Shown: positions 48,079-57,930, counted from the first letter of the stretch. The stretch is 64,000 nt of DNA from an uncultured Sphingomonadaceae bacterium (GCA_947497085.1 CANMFE010000001.1:558001-622000), one strand, 5' to 3'. Notes: generated by a model not told the origin, from the letters alone. Translations and numbers: made by a program.

Positions 48079-48208
48079 GAGTCTGTTTGATCTCGCGGCG
48101 GAATGCTTTGCATCCGCCTCCAAATGGGTTCGGCTGGGCAAGGGAGTCTTTTGGCCTCACGGTTAGTTCGCTACGCGAACACCTCCGCGGGGCAGGTCAA
48201 AAAGACTC
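48079..48208. repeat. Partial and mini copies of the GAGTC-type repeat
   Basis: The first part (48079-48143) is one arm start: GAGTCTGTTTGATCTCGCGG, hairpin GGAATGC-TTT-GCATCC and CTCCAAATGGGTTCGG. The second (48144-48208) is a 65-base miniature with both ends: GAGTCTTTTGGCCTCACGG, hairpin GTTCGC-TAC-GCGAAC, CTCCGCGGGG, and TCAAAAAGACTC. The block fits almost exactly between the two convergent stop codons at 48074 and 48212. Confidence 0.8.
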
Positions 48209-48211
48209 CCG

Positions 48212-48868
48212 TTAAAACGCATGCCCCTGCGCCTTGGCGATGAACAGCATCAGCGGCGCGGCTTTTTCAAACTGCGCTGTCACCGCATCGGTAAAACCGT
48301 CTGACGTTGCCAGCGCTTCATCACCATCGGCCATCAGGAAAAAGCTCTTGAGCCGCAGGTCCTCGATCATCGGATGGTCGCGGTCAAAATCGCGCGGCGC
48401 AGTTTTGAGCCGTTCACCCTGCACCTCCATGCCCTCTGTCGCCGCCCGCCATTCCGCCGGCTTGTCGGCAATCCGCTGTCTTATCGCACGCAGCGCATCG
48501 CTTTTGGGACCCCAGACACCACCGCCGAAAAACACCCTGCCTGGTTCCAGATGCATGTAATAGCCGGGCGCATGCGCGTCTTTACCGGCTTCATGCCGGA
48601 ACTGCGCACCCACATGGGTTTTATACGGGCTCTTGTCCTTGCCGAAACGGGTGTCGCGGTAGATGCGAAACATCGACCCGCCATGTGGCCTGGGATCAAC
48701 CAGAATATGCTCGCTGATCGCCGCGACACGCGGTGCCATAGCGGCAATAAAGCTGGTCACCGGTTCCACTACATCCGTCACATATTGCGGCTTATGCTTT
48801 TGAAACCATTCACGATTATTGTTGGATTTCAGCTCACGCAGGAACGCGAACAGCTCTGGGCCTATCAT
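48212..48868 (-). CDS. DUF2461 family protein
   Basis: A 218-residue cytoplasmic protein of the DUF2461/TIGR02453 family, function unknown. Typical are LFAFLRELKSNNNREWFQKH near the N-terminus, GSMFRIYRDTRFGKDKSPYK and GYYMHLEPGRVFFGGGVWGP. The ATG at 48868 has GAGAATGAG upstream. Convergent with the YCII operon. Confidence 0.85.
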   Translation of the reverse strand: MIGPELFAFLRELKSNNNREWFQKHKPQYVTDVVEPVTSFIAAMAPRVAAISEHILVDPRPHGGSMFRIYRDTRFGKDKSPYKTHVGAQFRHEAGKDAHAPGYYMHLEPGRVFFGGGVWGPKSDALRAIRQRIADKPAEWRAATEGMEVQGERLKTAPRDFDRDHPMIEDLRLKSFFLMADGDEALATSDGFTDAVTAQFEKAAPLMLFIAKAQGHAF

Positions 48869-48920
48869 CTCATTCTCCTGTATAAGGAGGCTACCATATC
48901 AGGAAAATCCATATGCCACA

Positions 48921-50108
48921 TCACTGGATAAAAAGCAGCTTGTACCTGTTCTCACCATCACCATGCCCGACCAGCGAACTGGCGCGAATGTGGATATAAC
49001 CATCTGCCTCCCATGTCAGTTCCAGGTTGGAGTTCGTGCTGCCCTCACGGCCGTCATCGTCATTGCTGGAAGCCACCGCAAATCCCGTCGGTGTAATCGT
49101 ACCGGCCTCCAGGAACGTGTCAAAATCATCCGAATGCATGCTGACAGTCACCGTGTCACCCTTTGATCCCCATATGGCGTAGGTCGCGTAAGGCCGGTCG
49201 GTTATTTCATCGACCGTTTCAAGACGCGGTGTCCCGGCATTGAAAACACCCTCAACCGTTTTCAGGCATTTGTCCGTATCCATTAAAATTTCAACAGGTT
49301 GTACCATTTTCAACCGTGTGCCAAGGTTGGTGAGCGTCAGTATGAACTGCCCTGATGCCTCCCCTGTATTGATCGCACGGATAATATATTCCGCATCATC
49401 GCTGTTCAGAAGGTTCAGCCGTGCATCAAGCCCGGAACCGCTGTCATCATCTGATATCGCCGATCCGTCTGGATGGACAAGCACCAGCCTGGGATCCAAT
49501 CCTTCGTCCCAACCGGCAGTTTCCATATCAATACGGTATCTGGCGCCCCGTTTCCCCTGAAAGCGGAGTTCCCGGCTGGATTCATTGCCATTCAGCCGGA
49601 ATGACACGAATTTGCTGCCCGTTTCATCGGGCGTTTCAATCTGCTGGACCGGATCGTTCTCCACCCGCTTTACCGACAGGGAAAAGGGTGCGCCCACATC
49701 GCCAATTTCCCCGCCGCTATTGGCATCAGCGACAACGATATAATATTCATTCGGTACCATGTGCCTTTGCTCAAGCGCAGCGTTCAGCCCGCCGCCGCCA
49801 TCATCATCCTCGCCTATCGGCTCCCACATCGGCGTATTGGACAGCTCGTACAGGAAAATCAGAGGATCAAGGCCGCTGCCACGCTCGCTCTCAAGCTCTA
49901 TCAGGAGCGACTGTGTTTCCTTCAGGTCCAGCCGATACACCTGGTAAAGGCCGTCGGCCATGTCCCCGGCTACGGTGTCGCCCGGCGCAATTTCGCGCTG
50001 CTCCAGCTGCTGGATTTCCCGCTGGATATCCGCATCAGGCTCGGCATGGACCGGTACAGCCATGGCCGCCGCCAGCAGGGCTGGGATTGCGCTGCACAGT
50101 TTTTTCAT
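48921..50108 (-). CDS. Secreted protein with three PPC-like beta domains
   Basis: A 395-residue exported protein, not matched to a named family. The signal peptide is MKKLCSAIPALLAAAMAVPVHA. Three similar beta-sandwich units are suggested by the repeated acidic loops GEDDDGGGGLNA, SDDDSGSGLDARL and SNDDDGREGSTNSNLEL, each at the end of a pre-peptidase C-terminal (PPC)-like unit, the first two separated by about 120 residues. These loops may bind calcium. There is no catalytic domain. Likely periplasmic or released; the neighbours give no hint of role. Confidence 0.65.
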   Translation of the reverse strand: MKKLCSAIPALLAAAMAVPVHAEPDADIQREIQQLEQREIAPGDTVAGDMADGLYQVYRLDLKETQSLLIELESERGSGLDPLIFLYELSNTPMWEPIGEDDDGGGGLNAALEQRHMVPNEYYIVVADANSGGEIGDVGAPFSLSVKRVENDPVQQIETPDETGSKFVSFRLNGNESSRELRFQGKRGARYRIDMETAGWDEGLDPRLVLVHPDGSAISDDDSGSGLDARLNLLNSDDAEYIIRAINTGEASGQFILTLTNLGTRLKMVQPVEILMDTDKCLKTVEGVFNAGTPRLETVDEITDRPYATYAIWGSKGDTVTVSMHSDDFDTFLEAGTITPTGFAVASSNDDDGREGSTNSNLELTWEADGYIHIRASSLVGHGDGENRYKLLFIQ

Positions 50109-50255
50109 AATCCCTCCGTTACGGTGTCGCCCTATACCTACCCGCCTGCCGGTTAGTATAAAGTAAAATCTGCGGTCCGCCGGATCATTTCACTTTAACA
50201 TTTTGTTTACGATGTTCATGGCAAAAGGGCACTGAAGAACCAGATTTCGGGGGAT

Positions 50256-50990
50256 ATGATGGATAACAGCGCAAAAATCGAACGCGGCACTGAGCTGGAG
50301 AGCTTTCATGATTTCGCGATGGATGAATATATGGGCGGTGACTATACCGAAGACGGTGCGCAGCCCGGCGCAGCGCCAGATGGTGAACGGCGGCTGCGGA
50401 TACAGGCCTATAATTACTGGTCCTCGATGCTGAGCGACAAGAATTTCCCGTCGATCCGCGATATTGATTTCGACGCGCTACCCGATTTCAAGAGCAATTC
50501 GATCCTGCTCAATTTCGGAGCAGGGCTGGACAACCCGGCAATCGAATATGTGGGTGAGGCGCTGGCCACGCAATGCAGCATAGAGCGTGATATCCGCAGC
50601 CTGCATGATATTCCCTATCCGTCGGTGCTCTCGCACATCAACCACCATTATATGCAGATTATCGCCAGCCAGGCCCCGGTGGGTTTCGAGGCCGAGTTTA
50701 TCAACTACCGGGACAAAAAAGTGCTGTACCGCAGCATCCTGCTGCCACTGTCATCGGACAATGAGACAATCGACTATATCTGCGGCGTCATCAACTGGAA
50801 AGAAGTGCCTGTACGCAAGATATTCCCGCGCCAGATGCGTCCTATCGACGGCAACGCGGTGGACAGCATGCGCCCCTGCCCGCCAGGCCCACGCACACCG
50901 GCGGCCACCCGCTCAAACGTCCCGCTATTCGGCGAAGTTGAACCCGACATTATCGGCGAAATCCTGACATACTACTGCCCGCAGAAATAG
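50256..50990 (+). CDS. PAS-domain (PAS_5-like) protein
   Basis: A 244-residue cytoplasmic protein. The central part (about residues 47-190: RIQAYNYWSSMLSDKNFPSI, RDIDFDALPDF, CSIERDIRSLHDIPYPSVL, EFINYRDKKVLYRSILLPLS) resembles the PAS_5 family of sensor-like domains. There is no kinase or output domain, and the ends are low complexity (PCPPGPRTPAATRS). GGGGGA precedes the ATG. A terminator hairpin includes the last codons and the stop. Role unknown; a ligand- or stress-sensing adaptor is possible. Confidence 0.7.
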   Translation: MMDNSAKIERGTELESFHDFAMDEYMGGDYTEDGAQPGAAPDGERRLRIQAYNYWSSMLSDKNFPSIRDIDFDALPDFKSNSILLNFGAGLDNPAIEYVGEALATQCSIERDIRSLHDIPYPSVLSHINHHYMQIIASQAPVGFEAEFINYRDKKVLYRSILLPLSSDNETIDYICGVINWKEVPVRKIFPRQMRPIDGNAVDSMRPCPPGPRTPAATRSNVPLFGEVEPDIIGEILTYYCPQK

Positions 50991-51010
50991 GGGTTTCTGC
51001 GGCAGTTTTT
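50975..51010 (+). terminator. Terminator overlapping the end of the PAS gene
   Basis: The stem CTGCCCGCAGAAA / TTTCTGCGGCAG (one unpaired C) has the loop TAGGGG and is followed by TTTTT. The loop contains the stop codon TAG, so the last four codons are part of the stem. Confidence 0.85.
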
Positions 51011-51087
51011 CGCGCTGCGCAGCCACCGCCGCAATAAATTTCGGAACAATTTCTCCTTCCATCCGTAGGTTTGGAAAGGAGAAAAAA

Positions 51088-51540
51088 ATGACCGACATTT
51101 TTGACAAGCTGAAACAGGACCATGAACGCCACCGTGATATGCTGGCCAAAATTGCCGATACGAGTGGCGACAGTGAAACCCGCCGTGAAACATTTGATGC
51201 ATTCGTGAAAGAAGTGACCGCACATGCCAATGCGGAGGAGCAATCGCTCTATGCCGAAATGCTTGAACGTCCGCCGCTTCAGGACAAGGGCCGCCATTCT
51301 GTCGCGGAACATAAGGAAATTGACGATTATATCGAAGAGCTGGAAAAAACCGATATGAGCAGCCCCGGCTGGATCGCGACTTTCAAGAAACTGAAAGATC
51401 GGTATGAGCACCATATCGAGGAAGAGGAAGAAGAAATCTTCAAGGCCGCGGAAAAGAAAATGACCGGGGAAAAAGCCGAAAATCTCGGCAAACGGTTCGA
51501 CGACCGCAAGGAAGCCGAACTGGAAGAATTGCAAGCGTAA
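51088..51540 (+). CDS. Hemerythrin (HHE) domain protein
   Basis: A 150-residue four-helix protein of the hemerythrin HHE family. Potential metal ligands are H14 (LKQDHERHRDM), H50 (VTAHANAEEQSLY), with the HxxxE-type HSVAEHKEIDDYIEELE and YEHHIEEEEEEIF later. The middle and end are very acidic. The Asp/Glu pattern fits an iron-binding stress or O2/NO-related role, but none is proven. AAAGGAG lies just before the ATG. Ends at a terminator. Confidence 0.85.
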   Translation: MTDIFDKLKQDHERHRDMLAKIADTSGDSETRRETFDAFVKEVTAHANAEEQSLYAEMLERPPLQDKGRHSVAEHKEIDDYIEELEKTDMSSPGWIATFKKLKDRYEHHIEEEEEEIFKAAEKKMTGEKAENLGKRFDDRKEAELEELQA

Positions 51541-51575
51541 GTCTGACGGACCGGCACTGCGCCGGCCACACAATA

Positions 51576-51605
51576 AAAAGGCGCTGCAGCAATGCGGCGC
51601 CTTTT
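51576..51605 (+). terminator. Terminator of the hemerythrin gene
   Basis: The stem AAAAGGCGC / GCGCCTTTT with inner pairing TGC...GCG and loop AGCAAT ends in TTTTG. A smaller hairpin (CCGGC-ACTGC-GCCGG) precedes it at 51551-51565. The remaining sequence to 51853 holds only the palindrome pair at 51677. Confidence 0.8.
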
Positions 51606-51676
51606 GCATGTCGTCACCCTGAACCTGTTTGGTGTCTGTACGGCTTAAGCCGGTAAGCAAATATTATAGTAACTCC

Positions 51677-51765
51677 GTCACCCCGGACTTGATCCGGGGT
51701 CCAACTCCTGTCGTTTCCGCTAGATGTAACATCAAGAGTTGGATTCCCGCTTTCGCGGGAATGAC
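51677..51765. repeat. Paired-palindrome intergenic repeat (89 bp)
   Basis: The pair GTCACCCCGGACTTGATCCG (51677) and ATTCCCGCTTTCGCGGGAAT (51743), ending ATGAC, gives the GTCA...TGAC inverted ends seen elsewhere in the window with a shorter centre. Confidence 0.7.
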
Positions 51766-51853
51766 GAATTACCTACCTTCGAAGGTAAAACCACTAAACA
51801 AGTTCAGGATGACAAGTGGGATTCATGCGTGAAACGGTGAGTCACGTGACGCG

Positions 51854-53659
51854 CTACCCCTCATCCCCCATCCGAAGCGCGGCTATGAACGCCTCTTGCG
51901 GGATGGACACATTGCCGTATTCGCGCATTTTCTTTTTGCCTTTTTTCTGCTTGTCGAGCAGTTTTTTCTTGCGGGAGATATCACCGCCGTAACATTTGGC
52001 GGTGACGTCCTTGCGCATCGCGGCAATGGTTTCGCGGGCGATGATCTTGCCGCCGATCGCGGCCTGTACCGGGATTTTGAACAGGTGACGCGGGATCAGG
52101 TCTTTCAGGCGTTCACACATGTGCCGCCCGCGCGCCTCGGCGGCGTCGCGGTGGACAATCATCGACAATGCATCGACCGGTTCGCTGTTCACCATGATGT
52201 TCATTTTGACGAGATTGCCCTCGCGCAGGCCGATCTGTTCATAATCAAAGCTCGCATAGCCGCGGCTGATCGATTTCAGGCGATCGTAAAAATCGAACAC
52301 CACCTCGTTGAGCGGCAGCTCATAGGTAAGCTGTGCGCGGCCGCCTACATAGGTAAGATCCACCTGTATCCCGCGCCGGTCCTGGCACAGTTTGAGGATC
52401 GCACCCAGATATTCATCGGGGCAGTATATAGTCGCCTTGATCCATGGTTCGTCAATCTGCGCGATTTTCATGATGTCGGGCATGTCGGCGGGATTGTGCA
52501 GAAACTGCTCGCTCCCGTCATTCAGCACCATGCGGTAGACCACCGACGGCGCAGTGGTGATAAGGTCGAGGTCATATTCGCGGCTCAGCCGCTCCTGAAT
52601 GATCTCGAGGTGAAGGAGTCCCAGGAAACCACAACGGAACCCCTGCCCCAGCGCCGCGCTGGTTTCCATTTCAAACGTGAAGCTGGCGTCATTCAGCCGC
52701 AGCTTGCCAATGCTTTCGCGCAGCTTCTCAAAATCCGCGGCATCGACGGGAAATAGCCCGCAAAACACCACCGACTGCACTTCCTTGAACCCTTCCAACG
52801 GTTCCGTCGCGCCGCCCTTGACCGTGGTGATGGTGTCACCCACTGCGGTCTGCGACACTTCCTTGATCTGCGCGGTGATAAAACCGATTTCACCGGGGCC
52901 AAGCTCGGGCAGCTGTTCAATTTTCGGCCGCATGCAACCGACCCGGTCGACAAGGTGCTGTGATCCCTGCTGCATAAACTTGATATTCAAGCCTTTTTTC
53001 AGGACACCGTCAATTACGCGAACCAGGATGACGACGCCCAGATACGGGTCGTACCAGCTGTCGACCAGCATCGCTTTCAGCGGGGCATCGCGGTCGCCGC
53101 CAGGTGCGGGGATTTTCTGCACGATCTGTTCGAGGATATCCTCAATCCCTATGCCTGCCTTGGCTGACGCCAGCACGGCATCATCAGCGGGCAGGCCGAT
53201 AATATCCTCAATCTCTTTCTTAACCATGTCAGGCTCTGCGGCGGGAAGATCGATCTTGTTGATTACCGGCAGGATTTCATGATCATGCTCGATCGACTGA
53301 TAGACATTGGCAAGCGTCTGCGCTTCCACGCCCTGCGCTGCGTCAACCACCAGCAACGCGCCTTCGCACGCGGCGAGCGAGCGCGAAACTTCATAGGCGA
53401 AATCGACATGGCCCGGCGTGTCCATCAGCGACAGCTCGTATGTCTCGCCATCCTTGGCGGTATAGTTGAGCCGCACCGTCTGTGCCTTGATGGTGATGCC
53501 GCGCTCTTTTTCGATATCCATATTGTCGAGCACCTGCTCGCTCATCTCGCGTTCGGTCAGCCCGCCAGTGTGCTGGATCAACCGGTCAGCGAGCGTCGAT
53601 TTGCCATGGTCGATATGCGCGATAATCGAAAAATTGCGGATTTTGGAAAGGTCGGTCAT
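51854..53659 (-). CDS. lepA: Elongation factor 4 (LepA)
   Basis: Ribosome-binding GTPase able to back-translocate, 601 residues. G1 [21 protein letters not shown]3 [17 protein letters not shown]4 [11 protein letters not shown]; the C-terminal LepA-specific end is [20 protein letters not shown]. Length and layout are normal. It stands alone; the divergent neighbour is phaC. Confidence 0.97.
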   Translation of the reverse strand: MTDLSKIRNFSIIAHIDHGKSTLADRLIQHTGGLTEREMSEQVLDNMDIEKERGITIKAQTVRLNYTAKDGETYELSLMDTPGHVDFAYEVSRSLAACEGALLVVDAAQGVEAQTLANVYQSIEHDHEILPVINKIDLPAAEPDMVKKEIEDIIGLPADDAVLASAKAGIGIEDILEQIVQKIPAPGGDRDAPLKAMLVDSWYDPYLGVVILVRVIDGVLKKGLNIKFMQQGSQHLVDRVGCMRPKIEQLPELGPGEIGFITAQIKEVSQTAVGDTITTVKGGATEPLEGFKEVQSVVFCGLFPVDAADFEKLRESIGKLRLNDASFTFEMETSAALGQGFRCGFLGLLHLEIIQERLSREYDLDLITTAPSVVYRMVLNDGSEQFLHNPADMPDIMKIAQIDEPWIKATIYCPDEYLGAILKLCQDRRGIQVDLTYVGGRAQLTYELPLNEVVFDFYDRLKSISRGYASFDYEQIGLREGNLVKMNIMVNSEPVDALSMIVHRDAAEARGRHMCERLKDLIPRHLFKIPVQAAIGGKIIARETIAAMRKDVTAKCYGGDISRKKKLLDKQKKGKKKMREYGNVSIPQEAFIAALRMGDEG

Positions 53660-53810
53660 AAAAGGCCGATTAGCAGCAAGTTTGGTAACTGTCAGCAGCG
53701 AACTATCCTTTTAGCAATTTTCCGCTTCTCCAACCATCAATAATCACCAATTGATAGCGCGCGGTAAACGTGGCATGTTGTCAGGCTGATAATCACGCGG
53801 AGAGAGATGC

Positions 53811-55508
53811 ATGTCCAAAAAAACATCCAAGCTGGAAAACGAAGCTGCAGAATCAACCATGGCACTGGGCCCGCTGGTGGGTCTTGCGCGCGAAGATTTT
53901 GTAGGGGCGATTGGCGTATTGCTGCGTGAAACGGCAACCGATCCTGCCCGCACCATGCGCCATGCACAAAGCTTCAGCGAAGATGTGGTCAAGATTATGA
54001 CCGGAAAGTCGGACCTTGCGCCCGACCCAAAGGACAAGCGTTTCATGGATGCCGCATGGCAGTATAACCCGTTCTACAAGGCGGGCGCGCAATATTATCT
54101 TGCCGTGCAAAAGGGCGTGCATAACTGGATCGAGGACCTGGAGCTTGACGCGCTGGAAAAAGACCGTGCCAATTTCATCTCCAATATCGTGCTGGATTCA
54201 CTCAGCCCCACCAACACTTTTATCGGCAATCCCAGCGCGCAGAAAATGGCGATCAATTCGGGTGGCCTGTCGCTCGTCAAGGGTTTGAAGAACGCCTATA
54301 ACGACATGATGTATAATGATGGCATGGTGTCCCAGGTGGACAAGAAACCATTCAAGGTCGGCGAAAATATCGCCATTTCACCGGGCAATGTCGTGTTCCG
54401 CAACGAAATGATGGAGCTGGTGCAATACGCCCCCACCACCGACAAGGTGCATGAGATTCCGCAGCTCACCATCCCGCCGCAGATCAACAAAATGTACATT
54501 AACGACCTCAGCCCCGAAAAGAGCATCGTCAAATGGCAAGTCGATAACGGCATCCAGACGTTCGTCATCAGCTGGCGCAACCCATCCAAGGACCAGGGTC
54601 ATTGGGACATGGCGGACTATATCGCGTGCTGCCGTGAAGCGATTGACGTGATCTGCGAGATTACCGGCAGCAAGAAAGTGAATGTGTCGGGCGGCTGTTC
54701 GGGCGGTCAGACACTGTCGATGCTGCTGTCCAAAATGGAGGCGGAAAAAGACGGCCGCATCAATGCCGCAACGATCATGGTGTGCGTGCTGCACCCGAAG
54801 CAAAATGATATCGAGGCAGGTTCGCTGGTCAGTGAAAACGGACTGGAACTGGCCAAGCAGCGCGCCGCGAAGAAAGGCATTATCGAGGCGACATCGCTGG
54901 CGCGCTCCTTCGCATGGCTGCGCCCCAATGACCTGATCTGGAACTATGTGATCAACAATTACCTGCTGGGACAGGACCCGCCGGCATTTGATGTACTGTA
55001 CTGGAACGCGGATGCCACTAACCTGTCGGCGGCGCTGATGGGCGATTTCCTGCATATTTACGAAACGCTGGCTTTTGTGAACCACGGTCAGGTCGAGATG
55101 GTCGATCACAAAGTGGATCTTTCCAAGGTGAAGAATGACCTGTTCATCCTGGGCGGCGTGACGGACCACATCACCCCGTGGCGCGCGACATACCGCTCGA
55201 CCCAGCTATTCGGTTCGAAGAATATTGAATATGTGCTCTCCCAATCGGGCCATATGCAGGCGATCCTGAACCCGCCGGGCAACCCCAAGGCGAAATATTT
55301 CAAATCGAAAAAGGCGAACCACACCCCTGCCAAGGTCGATGACTGGCTGGAAAGCACCGAAGAGGTGGCCGGCAGCTGGTGGCCCTACTGGATGGAATGG
55401 ATCCAGAAACGCTCTGGCAAGAAAGTCGCCGCACCGAAAGCCACCGGCAGCAAGAAATATCCGGCCATGGAAAAAGCGCCAGGCACCTATGTGGTGGAAG
55501 AGGTGTAG
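53811..55508 (+). CDS. phaC: Poly(3-hydroxyalkanoate) synthase (class I/II)
   Basis: Polymerises hydroxyacyl-CoA into storage polyester granules. The 565-residue protein has the lipase-like box GGCSGGQ with catalytic C296 (NVSGGCSGGQTLSMLL), the FVISWRNPSKDQGHWDMADY segment, and the His/Asp region with GGVTDHITPW and SGHMQAILNPPGN. No PhaE partner is needed for this class. The C-terminus is lysine-rich (KKVAAPKATGSKKYP). The phaA/phaB genes are not here. It lies near phaZ, with a receptor gene between, and partial GAGTC-repeat sequence just after the stop. Confidence 0.93.
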   Translation: MSKKTSKLENEAAESTMALGPLVGLAREDFVGAIGVLLRETATDPARTMRHAQSFSEDVVKIMTGKSDLAPDPKDKRFMDAAWQYNPFYKAGAQYYLAVQKGVHNWIEDLELDALEKDRANFISNIVLDSLSPTNTFIGNPSAQKMAINSGGLSLVKGLKNAYNDMMYNDGMVSQVDKKPFKVGENIAISPGNVVFRNEMMELVQYAPTTDKVHEIPQLTIPPQINKMYINDLSPEKSIVKWQVDNGIQTFVISWRNPSKDQGHWDMADYIACCREAIDVICEITGSKKVNVSGGCSGGQTLSMLLSKMEAEKDGRINAATIMVCVLHPKQNDIEAGSLVSENGLELAKQRAAKKGIIEATSLARSFAWLRPNDLIWNYVINNYLLGQDPPAFDVLYWNADATNLSAALMGDFLHIYETLAFVNHGQVEMVDHKVDLSKVKNDLFILGGVTDHITPWRATYRSTQLFGSKNIEYVLSQSGHMQAILNPPGNPKAKYFKSKKANHTPAKVDDWLESTEEVAGSWWPYWMEWIQKRSGKKVAAPKATGSKKYPAMEKAPGTYVVEEV

Positions 55509-55515
55509 AGGGAAG

Positions 55516-55640
55516 TTTGGTTTTTTGATTTCACGGCTTCGCTGAGTCTTTTGATCTCACGCTAGGATGCTTTGCATTCAGCTCCGATGGGTAAGGCTGG
55601 CTGGCCTTATTGGCCCGCCCTTGCCGGAGGTGTGAGCGCT
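55516..55640. repeat. Partial GAGTC-type repeats after phaC
   Basis: A degenerate end (GGTTTTTTGATTTCACGGC, 55519-55537) is followed by a better one (GAGTCTTTTGATCTCACGC at 55544) with hairpin GGATGC-TTT-GCATTC, CTCCGATGGG and a GGCC-TTATT-GGCC hairpin. The centre and the far end are absent. It begins about 10 bases after the phaC stop, the same placement as the other copies. Confidence 0.75.
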
Positions 55641-55755
55641 GCAACTGACATGCCGGTGCAATCACGCACCGCACTTGCCCGAAATTAAACCATCACACTG
55701 CCGCTTTGGCGTGATAGCAAACCTTCCAGAGCCTGGGGGCCTGAAAGGAAAATTG

Positions 55756-57822
55756 ATGACATATTTCCCCATCAGCCATGTGTGCTGCGGCACATTTTTT
55801 CTGGCTGTTTGCACAACAAGTCCCGTAGCGGCACAGCAACAGGATGCAACATCCAATAATGCCGCAACATATGACATTTCCGAATTCGAAAAGTTCACAC
55901 CCCGCACCGCTCTCGACATTGCACAGCAGGTCCCCGGTTTCACCATTGATGTCGGGGAGACGCGGCGCGGCCTTGGTGAAGGCGGTGCAAATGTCCTGAT
56001 CGATAGCAAGCGGGTTACGGGGAAAACCGAAGATGTACTCAATGCATTGTCGCGCATATCGGCAGGCAATGTGGTGCGCGTCGAAGTCTTGGATGGAACC
56101 ACGCTCGGCATCCCCGGATTGTCGGGACCGGTGCTGAACATCGTGCGTAAGGCGGGCGGAATACAGGGAAGTTTCGCGTATGTGGCCAGTGTGCGAACGG
56201 ACAGGGTACCCCTGCAATTCGGGAAGATAAATTTCTCTTTAAGCGGGGGTGACGACAGTCTGGGCTGGTCGCTTGCCTTTGACCATGACCAGCGACGCAT
56301 CGCGCTTTCAGGGCCGGAATATGTGCGTGATGGCGATGGCACCCTGACCGATGTACGAAACGATTTACAGCGTCATATCGGTGACCAGCCGACTTTCTCC
56401 GCCGCACTTCGGCGGAGCGGACCAGGGGGCGACATCCTCAATCTCAACGCAGAGCTCCGATTCCTGTGGTTTAAACTTACCGAACAGTCGTTGCGGTTTG
56501 GCAGTGACATAGGACAGACAGAACCCGAGCGCATACGCGAGCTTGTCAGCAAACTGGGGCGCACAAGGTACAAATTGGGCGGAGATTATGAAACCGGCCT
56601 TGGCAAAGGTCAGCTCAAGCTTATCGGCCTGCATAGCATGGATGCCACTTCTCTCGAGCCCGAAGTCACAACCTTTTTTTCCGATGGAAGTGTCCCGACA
56701 GGCACTTTGTTCCGCCGTGACGCAGTTGCGTCGGAAACCATCGCCCGCGCGGAATATGGCTGGAGCACAGACAGCTCCAGCTGGCAATTCGCTCTGGAAG
56801 GCGCGCTGAACAGCCTTGATGTCAATAATACACTTGCGCTGCGCGATGCCAGCGGGGTTTTGCAGCCTGCCGACTTCCCGGACAGCAAGGTCAGTGAGCA
56901 GCGAACTGAAGGTGTATTGAATTACGCCAGAACATTCAGCCCGGAACTTTCCATCCAAGCTTCTGTCGGTATGGAATATTCCCGCATCCGCCAGTCGGGC
57001 ACACAAGGGCTTGTACGCAGTTTCATGCGGCCAAAAGGATCGCTCGACCTGACCTGGAATACCACACCGGATTTCAACCTGTCGGCAGGTGTGGCAAGAG
57101 AGGTCGGCCAGCTCGATTTCTTTGATTTTATCGCTTCGGTCGATCCGAACAACGGGAATGACAACAGCTCCAACCCTGAACTTGTGCCACCGCAAAGCTG
57201 GATTTTCGATATGGAAGGCACGCTTGCGCTGGGAAACTGGGGCAACATATCCTCGCGGGCATATCTGCAATGGATCACCGACATTGTCGACCAGGTCCCG
57301 ATAGGGGCGACGGGTCAGGCTCCCGGAAACCTGGAAAGCGGACGGCGGATTGGTGTCGAATGGACAAGCACCTTGTTAGGTGAACGCGCAGGTCTTCCGG
57401 GGGCCAAGCTGGACACGAGCCTCGTTCTGGAAAGCAGTCGCCTCGTCGATCCACTAACGGGGCAGCGCCGGGAAATCACCGGAAACCGGCAAAGGCGACT
57501 GAAACTGGTTTTTCGCCATGATATTCCCGGCAGCGATATTGCATGGGGCGGCAGCTGGCAAAGCGACCGCGATGCGGCCACGGTCAGGCTGGACAGCACC
57601 TTCCGCGAAACGCGTGATCCTGGGCAAGCCGAACTGTTTCTGGAGCATAAGAGCATTTTCGGGCTTACGCTGCGCGGCTCGGTTCTGAATATACTGGATG
57701 ATAAACGCAACAGTGGGCGTCTGGTTTTTGACGGCCGACGTACCGGGCCGCTTTTGTTCTCGGAACAGAGGAAACTGGACGAAGGTCTAAAATTCCAGGT
57801 GGAATTGAAAGGCAGTCTCTAA
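55756..57822 (+). CDS. TonB-dependent outer-membrane receptor-like protein
   Basis: A 688-residue outer-membrane protein, start chosen at the ATG at 55756 because AAAGGA lies about 7 bases upstream and a signal peptide follows (MTYFPISHVCCGTFFLAVCT, cleaved near VAAQ). Residues 35-130 fit the plug domain (DIAQQVPGFTIDVGETRRGL, GANVLIDSKRVTGKTEDVLN, GNVVRVEVLDG); the rest is a beta-barrel with many alternating strands. No clear TonB box is seen and the last residue is Leu instead of Phe/Trp. The ligand cannot be read; carriage between phaC and phaZ may be incidental. Confidence 0.75.
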   Translation: MTYFPISHVCCGTFFLAVCTTSPVAAQQQDATSNNAATYDISEFEKFTPRTALDIAQQVPGFTIDVGETRRGLGEGGANVLIDSKRVTGKTEDVLNALSRISAGNVVRVEVLDGTTLGIPGLSGPVLNIVRKAGGIQGSFAYVASVRTDRVPLQFGKINFSLSGGDDSLGWSLAFDHDQRRIALSGPEYVRDGDGTLTDVRNDLQRHIGDQPTFSAALRRSGPGGDILNLNAELRFLWFKLTEQSLRFGSDIGQTEPERIRELVSKLGRTRYKLGGDYETGLGKGQLKLIGLHSMDATSLEPEVTTFFSDGSVPTGTLFRRDAVASETIARAEYGWSTDSSSWQFALEGALNSLDVNNTLALRDASGVLQPADFPDSKVSEQRTEGVLNYARTFSPELSIQASVGMEYSRIRQSGTQGLVRSFMRPKGSLDLTWNTTPDFNLSAGVAREVGQLDFFDFIASVDPNNGNDNSSNPELVPPQSWIFDMEGTLALGNWGNISSRAYLQWITDIVDQVPIGATGQAPGNLESGRRIGVEWTSTLLGERAGLPGAKLDTSLVLESSRLVDPLTGQRREITGNRQRRLKLVFRHDIPGSDIAWGGSWQSDRDAATVRLDSTFRETRDPGQAELFLEHKSIFGLTLRGSVLNILDDKRNSGRLVFDGRRTGPLLFSEQRKLDEGLKFQVELKGSL

Positions 57823-57930
57823 GCCGCCTTGTCCAGTTTGCCACTACCCCTTTTCCACATCCCCTTTTGACATCTGCGCGATTGCTGTTAACCATCCGTT
57901 TAAACGATAATAAAGCAGCAGGAACGACAT

